From: Methylophilus sp. 42
GTDB lineage: Bacteria; Pseudomonadota; Gammaproteobacteria; Burkholderiales; Methylophilaceae
DNA length: 64,000 bases
Direction of reading: 5' to 3'
Assembly (NCBI RefSeq): GCF_000384155.1
Contig: NZ_KB913031.1
Span: 496,001-560,000 of the forward strand
This document shows positions 1-9,779 of the stretch, in pieces; position 1 is the stretch's first letter, and each line of letters begins with the position of its first letter. A program made the translations under genes and the position numbers. The notes under the pieces are model-generated. The model was not told where the DNA came from and did no database searches. It was given only the letters and a program-made list of their open reading frames with translations.

Positions 1-207
1 GTGCGCAATGTGCGGATCATCCATCGCTCGCTGGATACCATCGGCGACCTCTTTGCTGACCAGGTCGCGCAGTGCTGAATAAGGCGCTGCCAGAATGGCT
101 TCAGGCGTTTTGAAACTAAGCAGTAACTGGCAGTAAGTGACGCTGCCCAGCCCGTTTACCAGGCTGAGCGCAATCCAGGGGGCGGTGTGTTCAGTTGTGA
201 TCGTCAC
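1..207 (-). CDS. dprA: DNA processing protein DprA, N-terminal part (cut by window edge)
   Basis: Sixty-nine codons are present, starting at a GTG (205-207, reading left); an in-frame stop lies just upstream and no ATG is available. The peptide contains the N-terminal helical segment ALSLVNGLGSVTYCQLL and an ASPYSAL-like stretch (AAPYSALRDL), typical of the DprA/Smf N-terminus. DprA loads RecA on incoming single-stranded DNA during transformation. The gene starts 15 nt after the LysM gene stop, so the two are probably co-transcribed; LysM-dprA divergent from def-fmt is a common betaproteobacterial order. The Rossmann DNA-binding domain lies outside the window, so the call rests on the N-terminus and context. 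Confidence 0.75.
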   Translation of the reverse strand, partial: MTITTEHTAPWIALSLVNGLGSVTYCQLLLSFKTPEAILAAPYSALRDLVSKEVADGIQRAMDDPHIAH

Positions 208-222
208 TGTAGCGCTTGTGTA

Positions 223-1257
223 TCATGGGGTGCTGACCACATCTTCGGCATGAATCGGTTGAGAGGCTTGCATCACCAAGGCATAAGACAGTTTTGGGAA
301 GGTTTTGAACACCATGACCAGGCCGACCGGCTCATCAGGCAGCTGGATAGTCACAGGTTTTTTCGGATCTGATTCCGGGTCCACCATGCTGGCGCCTTTA
401 CGTAGCACGGATAGCACATGACCGCGCTCTACGCCTTGCTCTTCACCGCGGTTAAGCACGACGACGCGGCCATAACCGGTTTCGTTAATACCTTCACTCA
501 CGCGCGCAATCTGGCCTTGAATCGGCATGTCTGGTGCATGGGGAATATAGGCCGGATTGAGTTCATCTTCCATCGCAATCAGTTTGTCTTTGACGGCAAT
601 TTCCTCTTTGGCCTGAGTCACCGTTAACGTAGCTGGCTGGCCTGAACGCAGTAATTTTGCTTCGCCCAGATAGTGTGCCTCATTGCCGAGGATTTCACCA
701 TTTTCAGGATTCTTGACCGGCTCCCCCTCGCGGTAAATCGCCCACACCGATCTGGCCGATTCCGGTAAGCCCTGCACATAAATATGGGTGCCAGGACTCA
801 GGATTTCACGCTCTTCCTGCGCAGCAATAATTCGCGGCGCGGCTTTCAGCTCCTCTGGCGAGATCAGCATGGGTTTGGTCAGGAATGGCAGGATGGTGTT
901 CGGCTGGATCGCTGGAATCGCATCGCCTTTAATGGGGGTGACGATGACACCGGGTTCCAGTGTCACTGATTCACGTACCAGTTTTAACACCGGTTTGCCG
1001 CTGCTGGTGTCGAGTACAATCACGTCGCCGGGGTAAATCCAGTGCGGGTTTTTGATGTGTTCACGGTTAAGTTGCCAGATTTGTGGCCATTGCCAGGGGT
1101 TCTTGAGGAACTTGGCTGAAATGTCCCACAGGGTGTCGCCTTTGGCCACGACATGGCGATCGGGATGTTGCGGGCGCAAAGGAATTTCTTCAGCACGCAC
1201 CAACAAGCTGCTACAAGCCAGCGCAAGCAAGGTTATAATTTGAACAATTTTGGTCAT
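223..1257 (-). CDS. secreted LysM-domain protein
   Basis: A 344-residue protein starting at the ATG at 1255-1257, which places a clear signal peptide (MTKIVQIITLLALACSS..., cleavage likely after VRA) at the N-terminus; a longer in-frame reading to 1398 has no signal sequence at its start and is less likely. Residues about 35-82 are a LysM domain (VVAKGDTLWDIS, then WPQIWQLN and IYPGDVIVL), which binds peptidoglycan glycan chains. The remainder is rich in beta-type segments and is unassigned. The product should be periplasmic and wall-associated. It precedes dprA in the same direction and is divergent from def. Homologues in betaproteobacteria sit at the same spot, but their exact role is not known to me. 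Confidence 0.85.
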   Translation of the reverse strand: MTKIVQIITLLALACSSLLVRAEEIPLRPQHPDRHVVAKGDTLWDISAKFLKNPWQWPQIWQLNREHIKNPHWIYPGDVIVLDTSSGKPVLKLVRESVTLEPGVIVTPIKGDAIPAIQPNTILPFLTKPMLISPEELKAAPRIIAAQEEREILSPGTHIYVQGLPESARSVWAIYREGEPVKNPENGEILGNEAHYLGEAKLLRSGQPATLTVTQAKEEIAVKDKLIAMEDELNPAYIPHAPDMPIQGQIARVSEGINETGYGRVVVLNRGEEQGVERGHVLSVLRKGASMVDPESDPKKPVTIQLPDEPVGLVMVFKTFPKLSYALVMQASQPIHAEDVVSTP

Positions 1258-1425
1258 GTGGCGTCTCTGTAATATGCAGCACAAAAGGATGGGCAGCACC
1301 AACGGTGCGCAGCATCTGCGCAATGTCGACCAATCTAGCATGGGTTTAAAGTTCTTATCAAGGTGAAAAAGCGGGCGTTTTACCCCGTTTTTCCACAAAC
1401 TATTGAATGGAAAGATTTGTAGAGC

Positions 1426-1941
1426 ATGGCACTACTTCCGATTTTGCAATATCCTGACCCGCGCTTGCACACCGTGGCCAAGCCGGTGCAAGTGTTTGAT
1501 GCCGCGTTGCAGCAACTGGTAAGCGATATGGCCGAGACGATGTATGATGCGCCCGGCATAGGTTTGGCTGCGACACAGGTTGATCAACACATTCAATTGA
1601 TTGTGATTGATTTAAGCAAAGACAAAGATGATTTGCTGGTGCTGATTAATCCGAAAATCATTGCCCAGTCTGGCAGCCAGGATTATGAAGAAGGCTGCTT
1701 GTCTGTGCCCGGCGTGTATGAGAATGTCACACGCGCCGAGTTCATCACGGTAGAAGCACAGGATGTGCAAGGCAAGACATACCGCTTGGATGCCGATGGC
1801 CTGCTCAGTGTCTGTATCCAGCATGAGATGGATCACCTCAAGGGCAAGGTGTTTGTGGAGTATCTGTCAACACTCAAACGTAACCGCATCCGCAGCAAAA
1901 TGGTCAAGCACGCGCGCGAAATCGAACGTAATAGTTATTAA
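1426..1941 (+). CDS. def: peptide deformylase
   Basis: A 171-residue enzyme that removes the N-formyl group from nascent proteins. All three family motifs are present: GIGLAATQ (motif 1), EGCLSVP with metal ligand Cys91 (motif 2) and QHEMDHL with ligands His133 and His137 and catalytic Glu134 (motif 3). Length is normal for the bacterial type. It is followed 12 nt later by fmt, the enzyme that adds the formyl group to initiator tRNA, so the pair forms the usual formylation/deformylation operon. Confidence 0.97.
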   Translation: MALLPILQYPDPRLHTVAKPVQVFDAALQQLVSDMAETMYDAPGIGLAATQVDQHIQLIVIDLSKDKDDLLVLINPKIIAQSGSQDYEEGCLSVPGVYENVTRAEFITVEAQDVQGKTYRLDADGLLSVCIQHEMDHLKGKVFVEYLSTLKRNRIRSKMVKHAREIERNSY

Positions 1942-1953
1942 TTAGGGATTTGC

Positions 1954-2874
1954 ATGCGAATTATTTACGCCGGAACCCCGGAGTTTGCCGTGCCTGCTTT
2001 GCAGGGGTTAATGGATGCCGGTCATGATATCGTCATGGTGCTCACACAACCAGACCGTCCAGCCGGGCGGGGCATGCAATTGAAAGCTAGCCCGGTCAAA
2101 CAGCTGGCCTTGCAACATGGCTTGCGCGTGTTTCAACCAGAGAGTCTGAAGCCTGCTGACGTGCAGGCGGAGGTTGCGGCGGTCAATGCCGATGTCATGA
2201 TTGTGGCTGCTTATGGTCTGATTATTCCCACTGCGGTACTGAATATCCCTCAACGTGGCTGTTACAACATCCATGGCTCACTGCTGCCACGCTGGCGCGG
2301 CGCGGCGCCTATCCATAGAGCCATTCTGGCTGGCGATGCCGAGACTGGCGTGACGATTATGGAGGTAGTGCCCAAGCTGGATGCTGGCAATATGATTAGC
2401 AAGTGGGCCGTCGCTATTACCGAGACGGATACGACCCAAAGCCTGCATGATGCCATCAGCCGCGAAGGTGCACGTTTGATGGTTGAAGCCATGCATACAC
2501 TGCAAAGCACTGGTCAATTAGCCGCTGAAGTGCAGGATGAATCCCTGGTGACATATGCCCACAAGCTGGAGAAATCCGAATCAGCCATCGACTGGAATCA
2601 GCCTGCCCAACAGCTCTCACGACAGGTACGGGCGTTTAACCCGTTCCCGGTCGCCACGGCCAAGTTTAACGAACAAGTCTGCAAACTGTGGTTTGCTCAA
2701 GTGGCAGCCGGCAACGGCCAGCCAGGCGTAGTGCTGGAAACACAGCCATTGCGCTTGGCTTGTGGTGATGGCGCATTAGAGATCCATGAGTTGCAAATGC
2801 CGGGTGGCAAGCGACAAACGGCGCAGCAGTTTGTGCAGGGGCAGCATGTGCAGGTCGGTGACCGGTTTTTCTAA
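1954..2874 (+). CDS. fmt: methionyl-tRNA formyltransferase
   Basis: A 306-residue protein that transfers a formyl group from 10-formyltetrahydrofolate to Met-tRNA(fMet). The N-terminal hydrolase/transferase fold begins IIYAGTPEFAVPAL and carries the signature SLLPRWRGAAPIHRAI with the upstream NIHGSLLP element; the C-terminal tRNA-binding domain follows at about residues 205-306 (RQVRAFNPFP). The start ATG lies 12 nt after def and the pair is presumably one transcript. Folate-linked one-carbon supply connects it to C1 metabolism, but the gene is universal in bacteria. Confidence 0.97.
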   Translation: MRIIYAGTPEFAVPALQGLMDAGHDIVMVLTQPDRPAGRGMQLKASPVKQLALQHGLRVFQPESLKPADVQAEVAAVNADVMIVAAYGLIIPTAVLNIPQRGCYNIHGSLLPRWRGAAPIHRAILAGDAETGVTIMEVVPKLDAGNMISKWAVAITETDTTQSLHDAISREGARLMVEAMHTLQSTGQLAAEVQDESLVTYAHKLEKSESAIDWNQPAQQLSRQVRAFNPFPVATAKFNEQVCKLWFAQVAAGNGQPGVVLETQPLRLACGDGALEIHELQMPGGKRQTAQQFVQGQHVQVGDRFF

Positions 2875-2875
2875 G

Positions 2876-2891
2876 CGGTGTTTTAACACCG
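2876..2891. repeat. 16-bp interrupted palindrome between fmt and htpX
   Basis: CGGTGTT-TT-AACACCG has 7-bp perfect arms and begins 2 nt after the fmt stop codon. No T-run follows, so it is not a standard terminator. It could be an RNA-stabilising hairpin or a regulator site for htpX. Confidence 0.45.
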
Positions 2892-2959
2892 GGCATTGAA
2901 AAACGCCTGTTATCCCCGCATATTAGGGGAGTGGTATTAAATGTATTCAAGGAGTAAGT

Positions 2960-3832
2960 ATGTTAGGTAACTGGACCAAAACCTTTGTGCTGATGGCGGC
3001 CATTACGGCCCTGTTTGTAGCCGTGGGCGGGGCTTTGGGTGGTCAGGGCGGGATGCTGCTGGCTTTATTGCTGGCCGGTGGCATGAACTTTTATGCCTAT
3101 TGGTTCAGTGACCAGGCCGTGCTGAAAATGTACGGTGCGGTGGAGATCAATGCTGACAATAATTTTGGCAATGGCCAATTCCGCAATTATTTCAATATGG
3201 TGAAAGAACTGGCGGAACGTGCTGAGTTGCCTATGCCGCGCGTGTTTGTGATTAATGAAAGCCAGCCTAACGCCTTTGCCACCGGTCGTAATCCGGAAAA
3301 TGCAGCGGTGGCAGCGACCACTGGCATTATGCAGATTTTAAGTGAGCGCGAGTTGCGCGGTGTGATGGCGCATGAGCTGGCGCACGTGAAAAACCGTGAT
3401 ACCTTGATTTCGACCATTTCAGCCACAGTGGCCGGGGCAATTTCATCGATTGCGCAATTTGGCCTGATGTTTGGTGGCGGCCATCGTGAGGGCGAAGACC
3501 GGCCTAATCCGCTGATCGGTATTTTGATCATGGTATTGGCACCATTGGCAGCCTCGCTGATTCAAATGGCGATTTCACGCTCACGTGAATACGAAGCGGA
3601 TCGCATGGGGGCGGATATCAGCCGTGATCCGAAAGCCCTGGCAGCTGCGCTGGAAAAAATCCATAACTATGCGCACCAGATCCCGAATATGACAGCTGAG
3701 CAGCATCCTGAAACCGGGCAGATGATGATTATCAACCCGTTATCCGGTGCAGATCTGGCTGGTTTGTTTAGTACCCACCCACAAACGGAAGAGCGTATCC
3801 GCCGTCTGCTGGCATTGGCGAACCAGTATTAG
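2960..3832 (+). CDS. htpX: membrane zinc metalloprotease HtpX
   Basis: A 290-residue M48-family protease of the inner membrane that degrades misfolded membrane proteins. Two transmembrane segments occupy about residues 8-55, the zinc motif HELAHVKN lies near residue 138, a second hydrophobic pair follows ([17 protein letters not shown] and [18 protein letters not shown]), and the third zinc ligand is in [12 protein letters not shown] good ribosome-binding site (AAGGAG) precedes the ATG. It follows fmt but with an 85-nt gap holding a palindrome, so it may have its own promoter. A terminator follows immediately. Confidence 0.96.
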   Translation: MLGNWTKTFVLMAAITALFVAVGGALGGQGGMLLALLLAGGMNFYAYWFSDQAVLKMYGAVEINADNNFGNGQFRNYFNMVKELAERAELPMPRVFVINESQPNAFATGRNPENAAVAATTGIMQILSERELRGVMAHELAHVKNRDTLISTISATVAGAISSIAQFGLMFGGGHREGEDRPNPLIGILIMVLAPLAASLIQMAISRSREYEADRMGADISRDPKALAAALEKIHNYAHQIPNMTAEQHPETGQMMIINPLSGADLAGLFSTHPQTEERIRRLLALANQY

Positions 3833-3850
3833 CTGCTGATGTTTTTACTT

Positions 3851-3880
3851 AAAAAAGGCTTTCTGATGAAAGCCTTTTTA
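3851..3880 (+). terminator. rho-independent terminator after htpX
   Basis: Stem AAAAGGCTTTC / GAAAGCCTTTT with a TGAT loop and trailing T-run, 19 nt past the htpX stop. Confidence 0.9.
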
Positions 3881-3950
3881 TTGCGCGTGTTTTTCACTGT
3901 GCAATCGGGGCGCATCAAGTAGAATAGCTTTTTTTGCCCAGAGATTATCG

Positions 3951-5240
3951 TTGCAAGTTGCTCAGCTCATTGCCGCATATGCGGTGGCCGAAGTGTTGGC
4001 CGGACATAACCTGACTGTTTCCATGCCCAAGGCATTGCGTAAGGTCAAATTGGCGACGCCGCAACAACAGGCCGCTGCGCAGGATTACAGTTATCTGACG
4101 TTGCGTTTCTATGCAGAATCTGCAGCGTATCTCAAAGCACTGACGCCCAAACCAGTGACGGATGAGCGTGTTAACGCGTTGTTGCTGGTGGCATTGTCAC
4201 AGCTATTACATAGTACAGATGATGACTTTACCGTGGTCAACCAGGCGGTAGAGGCGGCCGGTAAAACCGGGCAGCGTTGGGCCAAAGGTCTGGTCAATGC
4301 TGTGCTGCGTAATTTTTTGCGCCAGCGTGCTGATTTGCAATCTCACATTGCCAGGCGTGAAGAGGTGCAATTTAACTATCCGCAATGGTGGATAGATACC
4401 CTGAAACAGCAATATCCGCAGGATTGGCAAACGATACTCGACGTCGGTAATAGCCATCCACCCATGACTTTGCGTGTGAATGTGCGCAAGACCGACCCTG
4501 CGACTTATATGCAGTTGTTGCAAACAGCGGGGATAGCCTCTCACCATTTGGGTGGCACCGCTATTCAGCTACAGCAGCCCTTGCCGGTGAGCAAGCTGCC
4601 GTTTTTTGAAGAGGGTTGGGTCAGTGTGCAGGATGCAGGTGCGCAATGGGCCGCGCCTTTGCTGGATTTGCAACCTGGCATGCGCGTACTGGATGCCTGT
4701 AGTGCGCCCGGTGGCAAGACTTGCCACGTGCTGGAAACGAGTGACGTTGAGTTATTGTCACTGGATGTCGAAGCTGAACGTTTACGTCGCGTGCACGAGA
4801 ACTTGCAGCGATTGGGCTTGCAAGCCAAGGTGGTGACAGGCGATGCTGCTCAGTCAGGCTGGTTTGATGGCCAGTTGTTTGACCGTATTCTGGCGGATGT
4901 GCCTTGTAGTGCCTCTGGCATTGTGCGCCGCCATGTCGATATGAAGTGGTTGCGCCGACCTCAGGACCTGGCAACATTTGCCCGTACGCAACAGGAAATT
5001 TTATCGAATTTGTGGCAAATGCTGGCAAAAGGCGGTAAATTGCTCTATGTGACGTGCTCGATATTCCAACAAGAAAACGAAATGCAAATTCAGCAATTTT
5101 TAACCACACACACCGATGCGACAAGGTTGCCGGTCGCCTTTGATGTGTCGACATTACCTTGTCAGCACCAGGTTGGTGGTCAGTTATTGCCCACCGCTGA
5201 GCATGACGGATTGTTTTATGCACTCCTGCAAAAACATTAG
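3951..5240 (+). CDS. rsmB: 16S rRNA (cytosine-967-C5)-methyltransferase
   Basis: A 429-residue enzyme of the Sun/RsmB family. Residues 1-130 form the NusB-like RNA-binding domain; the methyltransferase domain has the SAM-binding motif LDACSAPGGKTCH, motif IV DVPCSASGIVRR with a conserved Cys, and the catalytic Cys of motif VI in VTCSIFQQEN. The start is a TTG; the first residues (QVAQLIAAYAVAEVL) already match the domain, and no upstream ATG is available. The 3' end overlaps the next gene by 23 nt, indicating translational coupling with the DUF4390 gene and ntrYX, a known betaproteobacterial arrangement. Confidence 0.95.
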   Translation: MQVAQLIAAYAVAEVLAGHNLTVSMPKALRKVKLATPQQQAAAQDYSYLTLRFYAESAAYLKALTPKPVTDERVNALLLVALSQLLHSTDDDFTVVNQAVEAAGKTGQRWAKGLVNAVLRNFLRQRADLQSHIARREEVQFNYPQWWIDTLKQQYPQDWQTILDVGNSHPPMTLRVNVRKTDPATYMQLLQTAGIASHHLGGTAIQLQQPLPVSKLPFFEEGWVSVQDAGAQWAAPLLDLQPGMRVLDACSAPGGKTCHVLETSDVELLSLDVEAERLRRVHENLQRLGLQAKVVTGDAAQSGWFDGQLFDRILADVPCSASGIVRRHVDMKWLRRPQDLATFARTQQEILSNLWQMLAKGGKLLYVTCSIFQQENEMQIQQFLTTHTDATRLPVAFDVSTLPCQHQVGGQLLPTAEHDGLFYALLQKH

Positions 5241-5793
5241 TCGCTGGTTATGGATCGCGCTGTTGCTGAGCCTGACCGCCTGGGTGGCGGTCGCTGGTGG
5301 CAATCACGCGCATATCCGTAGTGCAGAGCTGGTGTTGCGGGATGAAGTGTGGACACTGGATGCGGACATTGATATCCAGTTTGGCCGTGCGCTAGAAGAA
5401 GCGCTGAGTAAAGGCGTCGCACTGACTTTTTTATATGAGTTCCAGATTATCAAACCCCTCAAATACTGGTTTGATGACGAAGTAGTCACTGAGCGCCGCT
5501 CCGTGACGCTGAATTATCATGCGCTCACCAAACAATACCTGCTCAACTATCCGCAACAGCAAAAAGTGTTTGATAGCCTGGGTGAGGCCAGGCGTGAGCT
5601 GGGCCTGATCCATGACTGGCGCCTCGTGCCGCATGCCACGCTTGAAAAGAATCAGCCCTACCAGGCCGCGCTCAAGATGCACCTGGATACCAGCAAACTG
5701 CCTAAAGCATTGCAACTGGATGCCCTGGGCGAAAGTGACTGGGAGCTGGTAACCCCCACGTTTAGCTGGTGGGTGAAGGAAACACTGCGCTAA
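5218..5793 (+). CDS. DUF4390 secreted protein of unknown function
   Basis: A 191-residue protein of the DUF4390 family. The ATG at 5218, inside the end of rsmB, gives an N-terminal signal peptide/anchor ([19 protein letters not shown]); a longer reading from 5116 lies wholly in rsmB coding and lacks a signal at its start. The mature part is mixed alpha/beta with a FEFQIIK-like core ([14 protein letters not shown]) and ends in WWVKETLR. It sits between rsmB and ntrY, and only 4 nt separate it from ntrY. This placement is conserved in betaproteobacteria, which suggests a role in the envelope signal read by NtrY, but no activity is known. Confidence 0.85.
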   Translation: MHSCKNISRWLWIALLLSLTAWVAVAGGNHAHIRSAELVLRDEVWTLDADIDIQFGRALEEALSKGVALTFLYEFQIIKPLKYWFDDEVVTERRSVTLNYHALTKQYLLNYPQQQKVFDSLGEARRELGLIHDWRLVPHATLEKNQPYQAALKMHLDTSKLPKALQLDALGESDWELVTPTFSWWVKETLR

Positions 5794-5797
5794 CGTT

Positions 5798-7960
5798 ATG
5801 CGTTATGTCCTGATTTTGTCGATTGCGCTGGCAGCAGCCCTGCTTTATCTGCTGTCGCTGGCCAGTGCCAATACCGCTATCAGCGGTGATTACTACCTGG
5901 TGTTACTCTATATCAATGCCGGCCTGGCCTTGTTGCTGCTGGGTGTGATTGCTTACCAGCTACGCCATCTTTACCGCACTACCAAAACCAAACAGGTCGG
6001 CAGCAAACTCAACTTCAGGTTGTTGGTCACTTTTGCGCTCATGGCGCTCATCCCCGGCATGATCGTCTACCTGGTATCGGTAAACTTTCTTTCACGTTCG
6101 ATTGAGTCCTGGTTTAACGTTAAGGTGGAGTCTGCACTGGATGGCGGCCTGAATTTGGGCCAGCGGGCACTGGATATCATGTTGGGGGATGTGAAAGAGA
6201 AAGCGCAAAGCATGGCGGTGTCTCTATCGTTGCAGCCCGCGCGCTCCCATTACAGCCAGATCAATGATTTGCGGGAGAAAGCAGGCATCCAGGATGCCGC
6301 TTTACTCAGTGCACAAGGTGCCATTCTGGCCGTGAGCAGTTCTGATCCCAGCAGCTTCTTGCCTGAGCTGCCTTCGGTGCCGCAGTTACGCCAGGCCCGG
6401 AGTGGCGTCTACGGAAAAATCGAGCCCATCCCCGGCAAAGGCCTGTATATGCGGGTGCTGACGCCGGTGGAGCCCTTGGGCATTACTGGCGAACTGCGCA
6501 TTTTGCAATTGATGCAACCTGTTCCCAAAGCACTCTCGAACACTGCAGAGTCAGTGCAGGACGTCTATCGCGAGTACCAAACCCTGTCTTATAGCCGTCA
6601 GTCTTTGAAAGATATTTTCATGCTGACGTTGACCATGATTCTGCTGTTGTCCATGCTAGGTGCGTTAACGATTGCCTTTGCGTTGAGCCGACGCATGGCG
6701 CAACCGCTCACCGTACTGGCCGAGGGGACGCGCCTGATTGCCAGCGGTGATTACTCACAACAACTGCCTTCGTTTGGTAAAGACGAACTCAGTGTGCTAG
6801 TGAAGTCGTTTAACAGTATGACGCGGCAGTTGCAGGAGGCGAAAAATGCCTCCGAGCAAAGCCGCCAGCACGTAGAGTCCGCTCGCGCCTATCTGGAGGC
6901 GATTCTGTCGCATTTGAGCTCAGGCGTGATGACCATTAATGAGCGGGCAGAACTGCGCGTGTATAACCTGGCGGCAACCAATATCCTGGGTATTTCACTG
7001 GTTGGGTTTAAAAACAAGATTTTTACCGAAGTGGCTGCTGAAAACAGCTATCTTAGCCCGTTCACCGAGTTGGTAATGCAGCACTATGAGGATACCTTGC
7101 AGTTTGACCATCATGAGCGGCACCTGACCAGCCAGATTGACATTGAAGGTGTGCATGGTACGCAGATCCTCATGTTGCGCGTGACCCGGTTGCCAGAAGG
7201 AGCCGGGCACGGCCTGGTGGTGGTGTTTGATGATGTGACCGCCATGGCGCAAGCGCAACGTGATGCGGCCTGGGCTGAAGTGGCCAGGCGGTTGGCGCAC
7301 GAGATCAAAAACCCGCTGACACCGATACAACTCTCGGCCGAGCGTTTGCAGCTTAAATTGCAAGACAAACTGGATAGCAAAGATGCAGAAATGCTGTTTA
7401 AGTCGACCGATACCATCGTCAACCAGGTGCAGGCCATGAAGAACATGGTCAACGAGTTTAGTGAGTACGCCAGAACGCCGGCAGTGCAGTTGGTTAAACT
7501 GGATTTAAATGCTTTAATTCGTGATGTCAGCCGCCTGTATAACGCTTCGGCAGTCAAGTTGGTATTGACGTTGCATGAGCAACTGCCAGAGATACATGCC
7601 GATGCGACCATGATGCGGCAAATTTTGCATAACCTGCTGCAAAATGCACAGGATGCCCTGACTCAAGTGAGTGAACCGCACATTGTTATCTTGACCGATT
7701 ATGATGGCGAGCGTATAAAATTAACCGTGACCGATAACGGCAGTGGTTTTCCGACCGATGTGATGGCCAGGGTGTTCGAGCCCTATGTCACCACCAAGTC
7801 CCACGGGACAGGATTAGGATTAGCCATTGTGAAAAAAATGATAGAAGAGCAGCGTGGACAGATTCGCATAGACAATCTGCCACAAGGGGGCGCCAGCGTC
7901 ACCATCAGCTTGCCGGTAGATAAACAACAACAGCGTCGGCGCGTTGAGCGCATCGTGTAA
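5798..7960 (+). CDS. ntrY: NtrY-type membrane sensor histidine kinase
   Basis: A 720-residue kinase. Two N-terminal hydrophobic segments (residues about 1-55) and a third near 75-95 precede an extracytoplasmic region; another transmembrane segment (about 275-298, [15 protein letters not shown]) leads into a HAMP domain, a PAS domain (about 350-480), a HisKA domain with phospho-acceptor His501 in [13 protein letters not shown], and a HATPase domain with DNGSGF and [12 protein letters not shown]. Ligands are unknown; the family is linked to nitrogen and redox control. It is followed by its partner ntrX 9 nt downstream. All kinase motifs look intact, in contrast to the degenerate NtrX. Confidence 0.93.
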   Translation: MRYVLILSIALAAALLYLLSLASANTAISGDYYLVLLYINAGLALLLLGVIAYQLRHLYRTTKTKQVGSKLNFRLLVTFALMALIPGMIVYLVSVNFLSRSIESWFNVKVESALDGGLNLGQRALDIMLGDVKEKAQSMAVSLSLQPARSHYSQINDLREKAGIQDAALLSAQGAILAVSSSDPSSFLPELPSVPQLRQARSGVYGKIEPIPGKGLYMRVLTPVEPLGITGELRILQLMQPVPKALSNTAESVQDVYREYQTLSYSRQSLKDIFMLTLTMILLLSMLGALTIAFALSRRMAQPLTVLAEGTRLIASGDYSQQLPSFGKDELSVLVKSFNSMTRQLQEAKNASEQSRQHVESARAYLEAILSHLSSGVMTINERAELRVYNLAATNILGISLVGFKNKIFTEVAAENSYLSPFTELVMQHYEDTLQFDHHERHLTSQIDIEGVHGTQILMLRVTRLPEGAGHGLVVVFDDVTAMAQAQRDAAWAEVARRLAHEIKNPLTPIQLSAERLQLKLQDKLDSKDAEMLFKSTDTIVNQVQAMKNMVNEFSEYARTPAVQLVKLDLNALIRDVSRLYNASAVKLVLTLHEQLPEIHADATMMRQILHNLLQNAQDALTQVSEPHIVILTDYDGERIKLTVTDNGSGFPTDVMARVFEPYVTTKSHGTGLGLAIVKKMIEEQRGQIRIDNLPQGGASVTISLPVDKQQQRRRVERIV

Positions 7961-7969
7961 GGAAGTACC

Positions 7970-9232
7970 ATGGCTTCACGTAATATTTTGGTGGTCGATG
8001 ACGAAATAGGCATCAGGGAGTTGTTGAGCGACATCTTGCGAGATGAAGGGCATATCGTGCGCTTGGCAGAGAACGCACAGATTGCGAGGGACGAACGTCT
8101 CAAGCTACGCCCGGATCTGGTCTTGCTGGACATCTGGATGCCAGATTGCGACGGTATTAGCCTGCTTAAGGAATGGGCCAATGCCGGATTGCTGACCATG
8201 CCGGTCATTATGATGTCCGGCCATGGCACCATTGATACGGCCGTTGAGGCGACGCGCCTCGGGGCATTTGATTTTCTTGAAAAACCCATCGCGTTGCAAA
8301 AGCTGCTCAAAACCGTGGGCGCAGCCATTAAACACACCGAGCATCTCGCGCACACTGAAATTAACCTGTCCAGCTTTGGCAAAAGCGCGGTGATTCAGGA
8401 GCTCAAGCAGCGTCTTGAGCAACTGGCACGGCATAAAAATACCTTGTTCCTGATTGGTAAAAAAGGCGGTAGTGTGCCTTTATGTGCCAAGTTCCTGCGC
8501 CCGCACAACACGCCGTGGGTAGCGCTCACCGAGTATGAGAAGTTAGTCACTGCGCCGATGGAAATCCTGGAGCAGGCACGCGAAGGTGTGGTGTTTGTCG
8601 ATGAAGTCACCAGGCTGGGCAAAACTGAACAAAAAGGCCTGAGCTTACTGATTAACAAGTCTGAGAAATATGGCGTACGCGTGATTTGTGCCAGTGAGCA
8701 TGGCTTGCCGCAACTGATTGAAAAAGCCATGCTGGAGCAGTCTTTATTGCAAACCCTGGCCGGTGCTGCGGTAAAAGTGCCATGTCTGGATGAACATAAG
8801 GAAGATATCCCTGACCTGGTGAGTGCCATGGCGACCTTGATGATGGAAGCCAGCAAGATTGACTATAAATCGTTTGATGTCGCGGCCCTGAATGCCTTGC
8901 GCAATGCTGACTGGCCGGGTGACCTGGATGAGCTTGAGTCTGTGGTGCAGAACCTGTTGATGACCAGCCTGGCCGATACCATCACACAAACCGATGTGCA
9001 GCGTGTGCTGGCCAATTTTCAGGGTCAGGCTACCGAGTCCGCCGAGCAGCATATGCCGCTCAATCTTGATCAGCCCTTGCGTGAAGCACGTGATGAGTTC
9101 GAGCGTTTTTACTTTCAGTACCACATGCGTCTGGTGAAAAATAATATGAGCCGTTTATCTGAAATATCCGGCCTGGAGCGTACACATTTATATCGTAAAC
9201 TCAAGCAGCTGGGGATTAAGATCAAAGGCTAG
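7970..9232 (+). CDS. ntrX: NtrX-like response regulator with degenerate AAA+ domain
   Basis: A 420-residue regulator. The receiver domain has the acidic pair Asp10-Asp11, phospho-acceptor Asp54 (LLDIWMPD), and Lys in LEKPI. The central domain occupies the place of the sigma-54 AAA+ ATPase, but Walker A is reduced to LIGKKGGS (residues 161-168, no GxxxxGK[ST]) and no GAFTGA loop is visible; a Walker-B-like GVVFVDEV remains. A Fis-type helix-turn-helix (MSRLSEISGLERTHLYRKL) ends the protein. It probably binds DNA and responds to NtrY but cannot be a classical sigma-54 activator. The domain is also shorter than the roughly 240 residues usual for this family. Confidence 0.9.
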   Translation: MASRNILVVDDEIGIRELLSDILRDEGHIVRLAENAQIARDERLKLRPDLVLLDIWMPDCDGISLLKEWANAGLLTMPVIMMSGHGTIDTAVEATRLGAFDFLEKPIALQKLLKTVGAAIKHTEHLAHTEINLSSFGKSAVIQELKQRLEQLARHKNTLFLIGKKGGSVPLCAKFLRPHNTPWVALTEYEKLVTAPMEILEQAREGVVFVDEVTRLGKTEQKGLSLLINKSEKYGVRVICASEHGLPQLIEKAMLEQSLLQTLAGAAVKVPCLDEHKEDIPDLVSAMATLMMEASKIDYKSFDVAALNALRNADWPGDLDELESVVQNLLMTSLADTITQTDVQRVLANFQGQATESAEQHMPLNLDQPLREARDEFERFYFQYHMRLVKNNMSRLSEISGLERTHLYRKLKQLGIKIKG

Positions 9233-9250
9233 CCTGATTTGCAAGCAAAC

Positions 9251-9281
9251 AAAAAGCCGGTGCAATTGCCCGGCTTTTTTG
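9251..9281. terminator. bidirectional terminator between ntrX and doxX
   Basis: AAAAGCCGG / CCGGCTTTT arms around TGCAATTGC, with A-run on one side and T-run on the other; it can serve the two convergent genes. Confidence 0.85.
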
Positions 9282-9297
9282 CTATCTATGTGGCAGA

Positions 9298-9678
9298 TTA
9301 TTTGTTACGGTTATCCAGGCTGTAAGCCGTTTCAGGGTAAATGCTCAGCAGCCACATGCCACCGGCAATGCCCATGTAGGCGAAGAATGCGTCCAGTGAA
9401 GCCTGGGCCAGAATCACGGCCATGAACGCGGCCAGCACGCCCAGTACACGCGCTGACAAACGGGTCTTAAAGCCGATGATCAATAACAGGCCAAACACAA
9501 ATTGAATTAGGATCAGCAAGGGAGCAAACACCGCTGGCAACCCAAACTGGCCCAGGGTCATCTGATATTGCAGGTAGCCATCAGGCGTATTCAGAATAGC
9601 CATCAACTTTAAAATCACCACCCCAAAAAATACCAGCCCCAGCAAAATTCTGGCCGCTGCGGTTTGAAAACGACACAT
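9298..9678 (-). CDS. DoxX family membrane protein
   Basis: A 126-residue protein with four predicted membrane helices (about 8-26, 48-70, 76-96 and 100-116) and the DoxX-like beginning AARILLGLVFFGVVILKL. DoxX/YphA proteins are small inner-membrane proteins, some tied to quinone or redox chemistry; the substrate here is unknown. It stands alone, convergent with ntrX and divergent from the GNAT gene. Confidence 0.8.
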   Translation of the reverse strand: MCRFQTAAARILLGLVFFGVVILKLMAILNTPDGYLQYQMTLGQFGLPAVFAPLLILIQFVFGLLLIIGFKTRLSARVLGVLAAFMAVILAQASLDAFFAYMGIAGGMWLLSIYPETAYSLDNRNK

Positions 9679-9779
9679 AGCTTTTCCTCAAATCCTGTTT
9701 TTAATAAAGGACGTATGATGCCTGCGGCTAACTACAATTGCAATACAGGTACAATTGCGATATTTGATCCGGAGTGGCG

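Noticed and set aside
4621-5223. 200-aa open frame opposite rsmB
   Set aside because: Shadow of rsmB; no family likeness.
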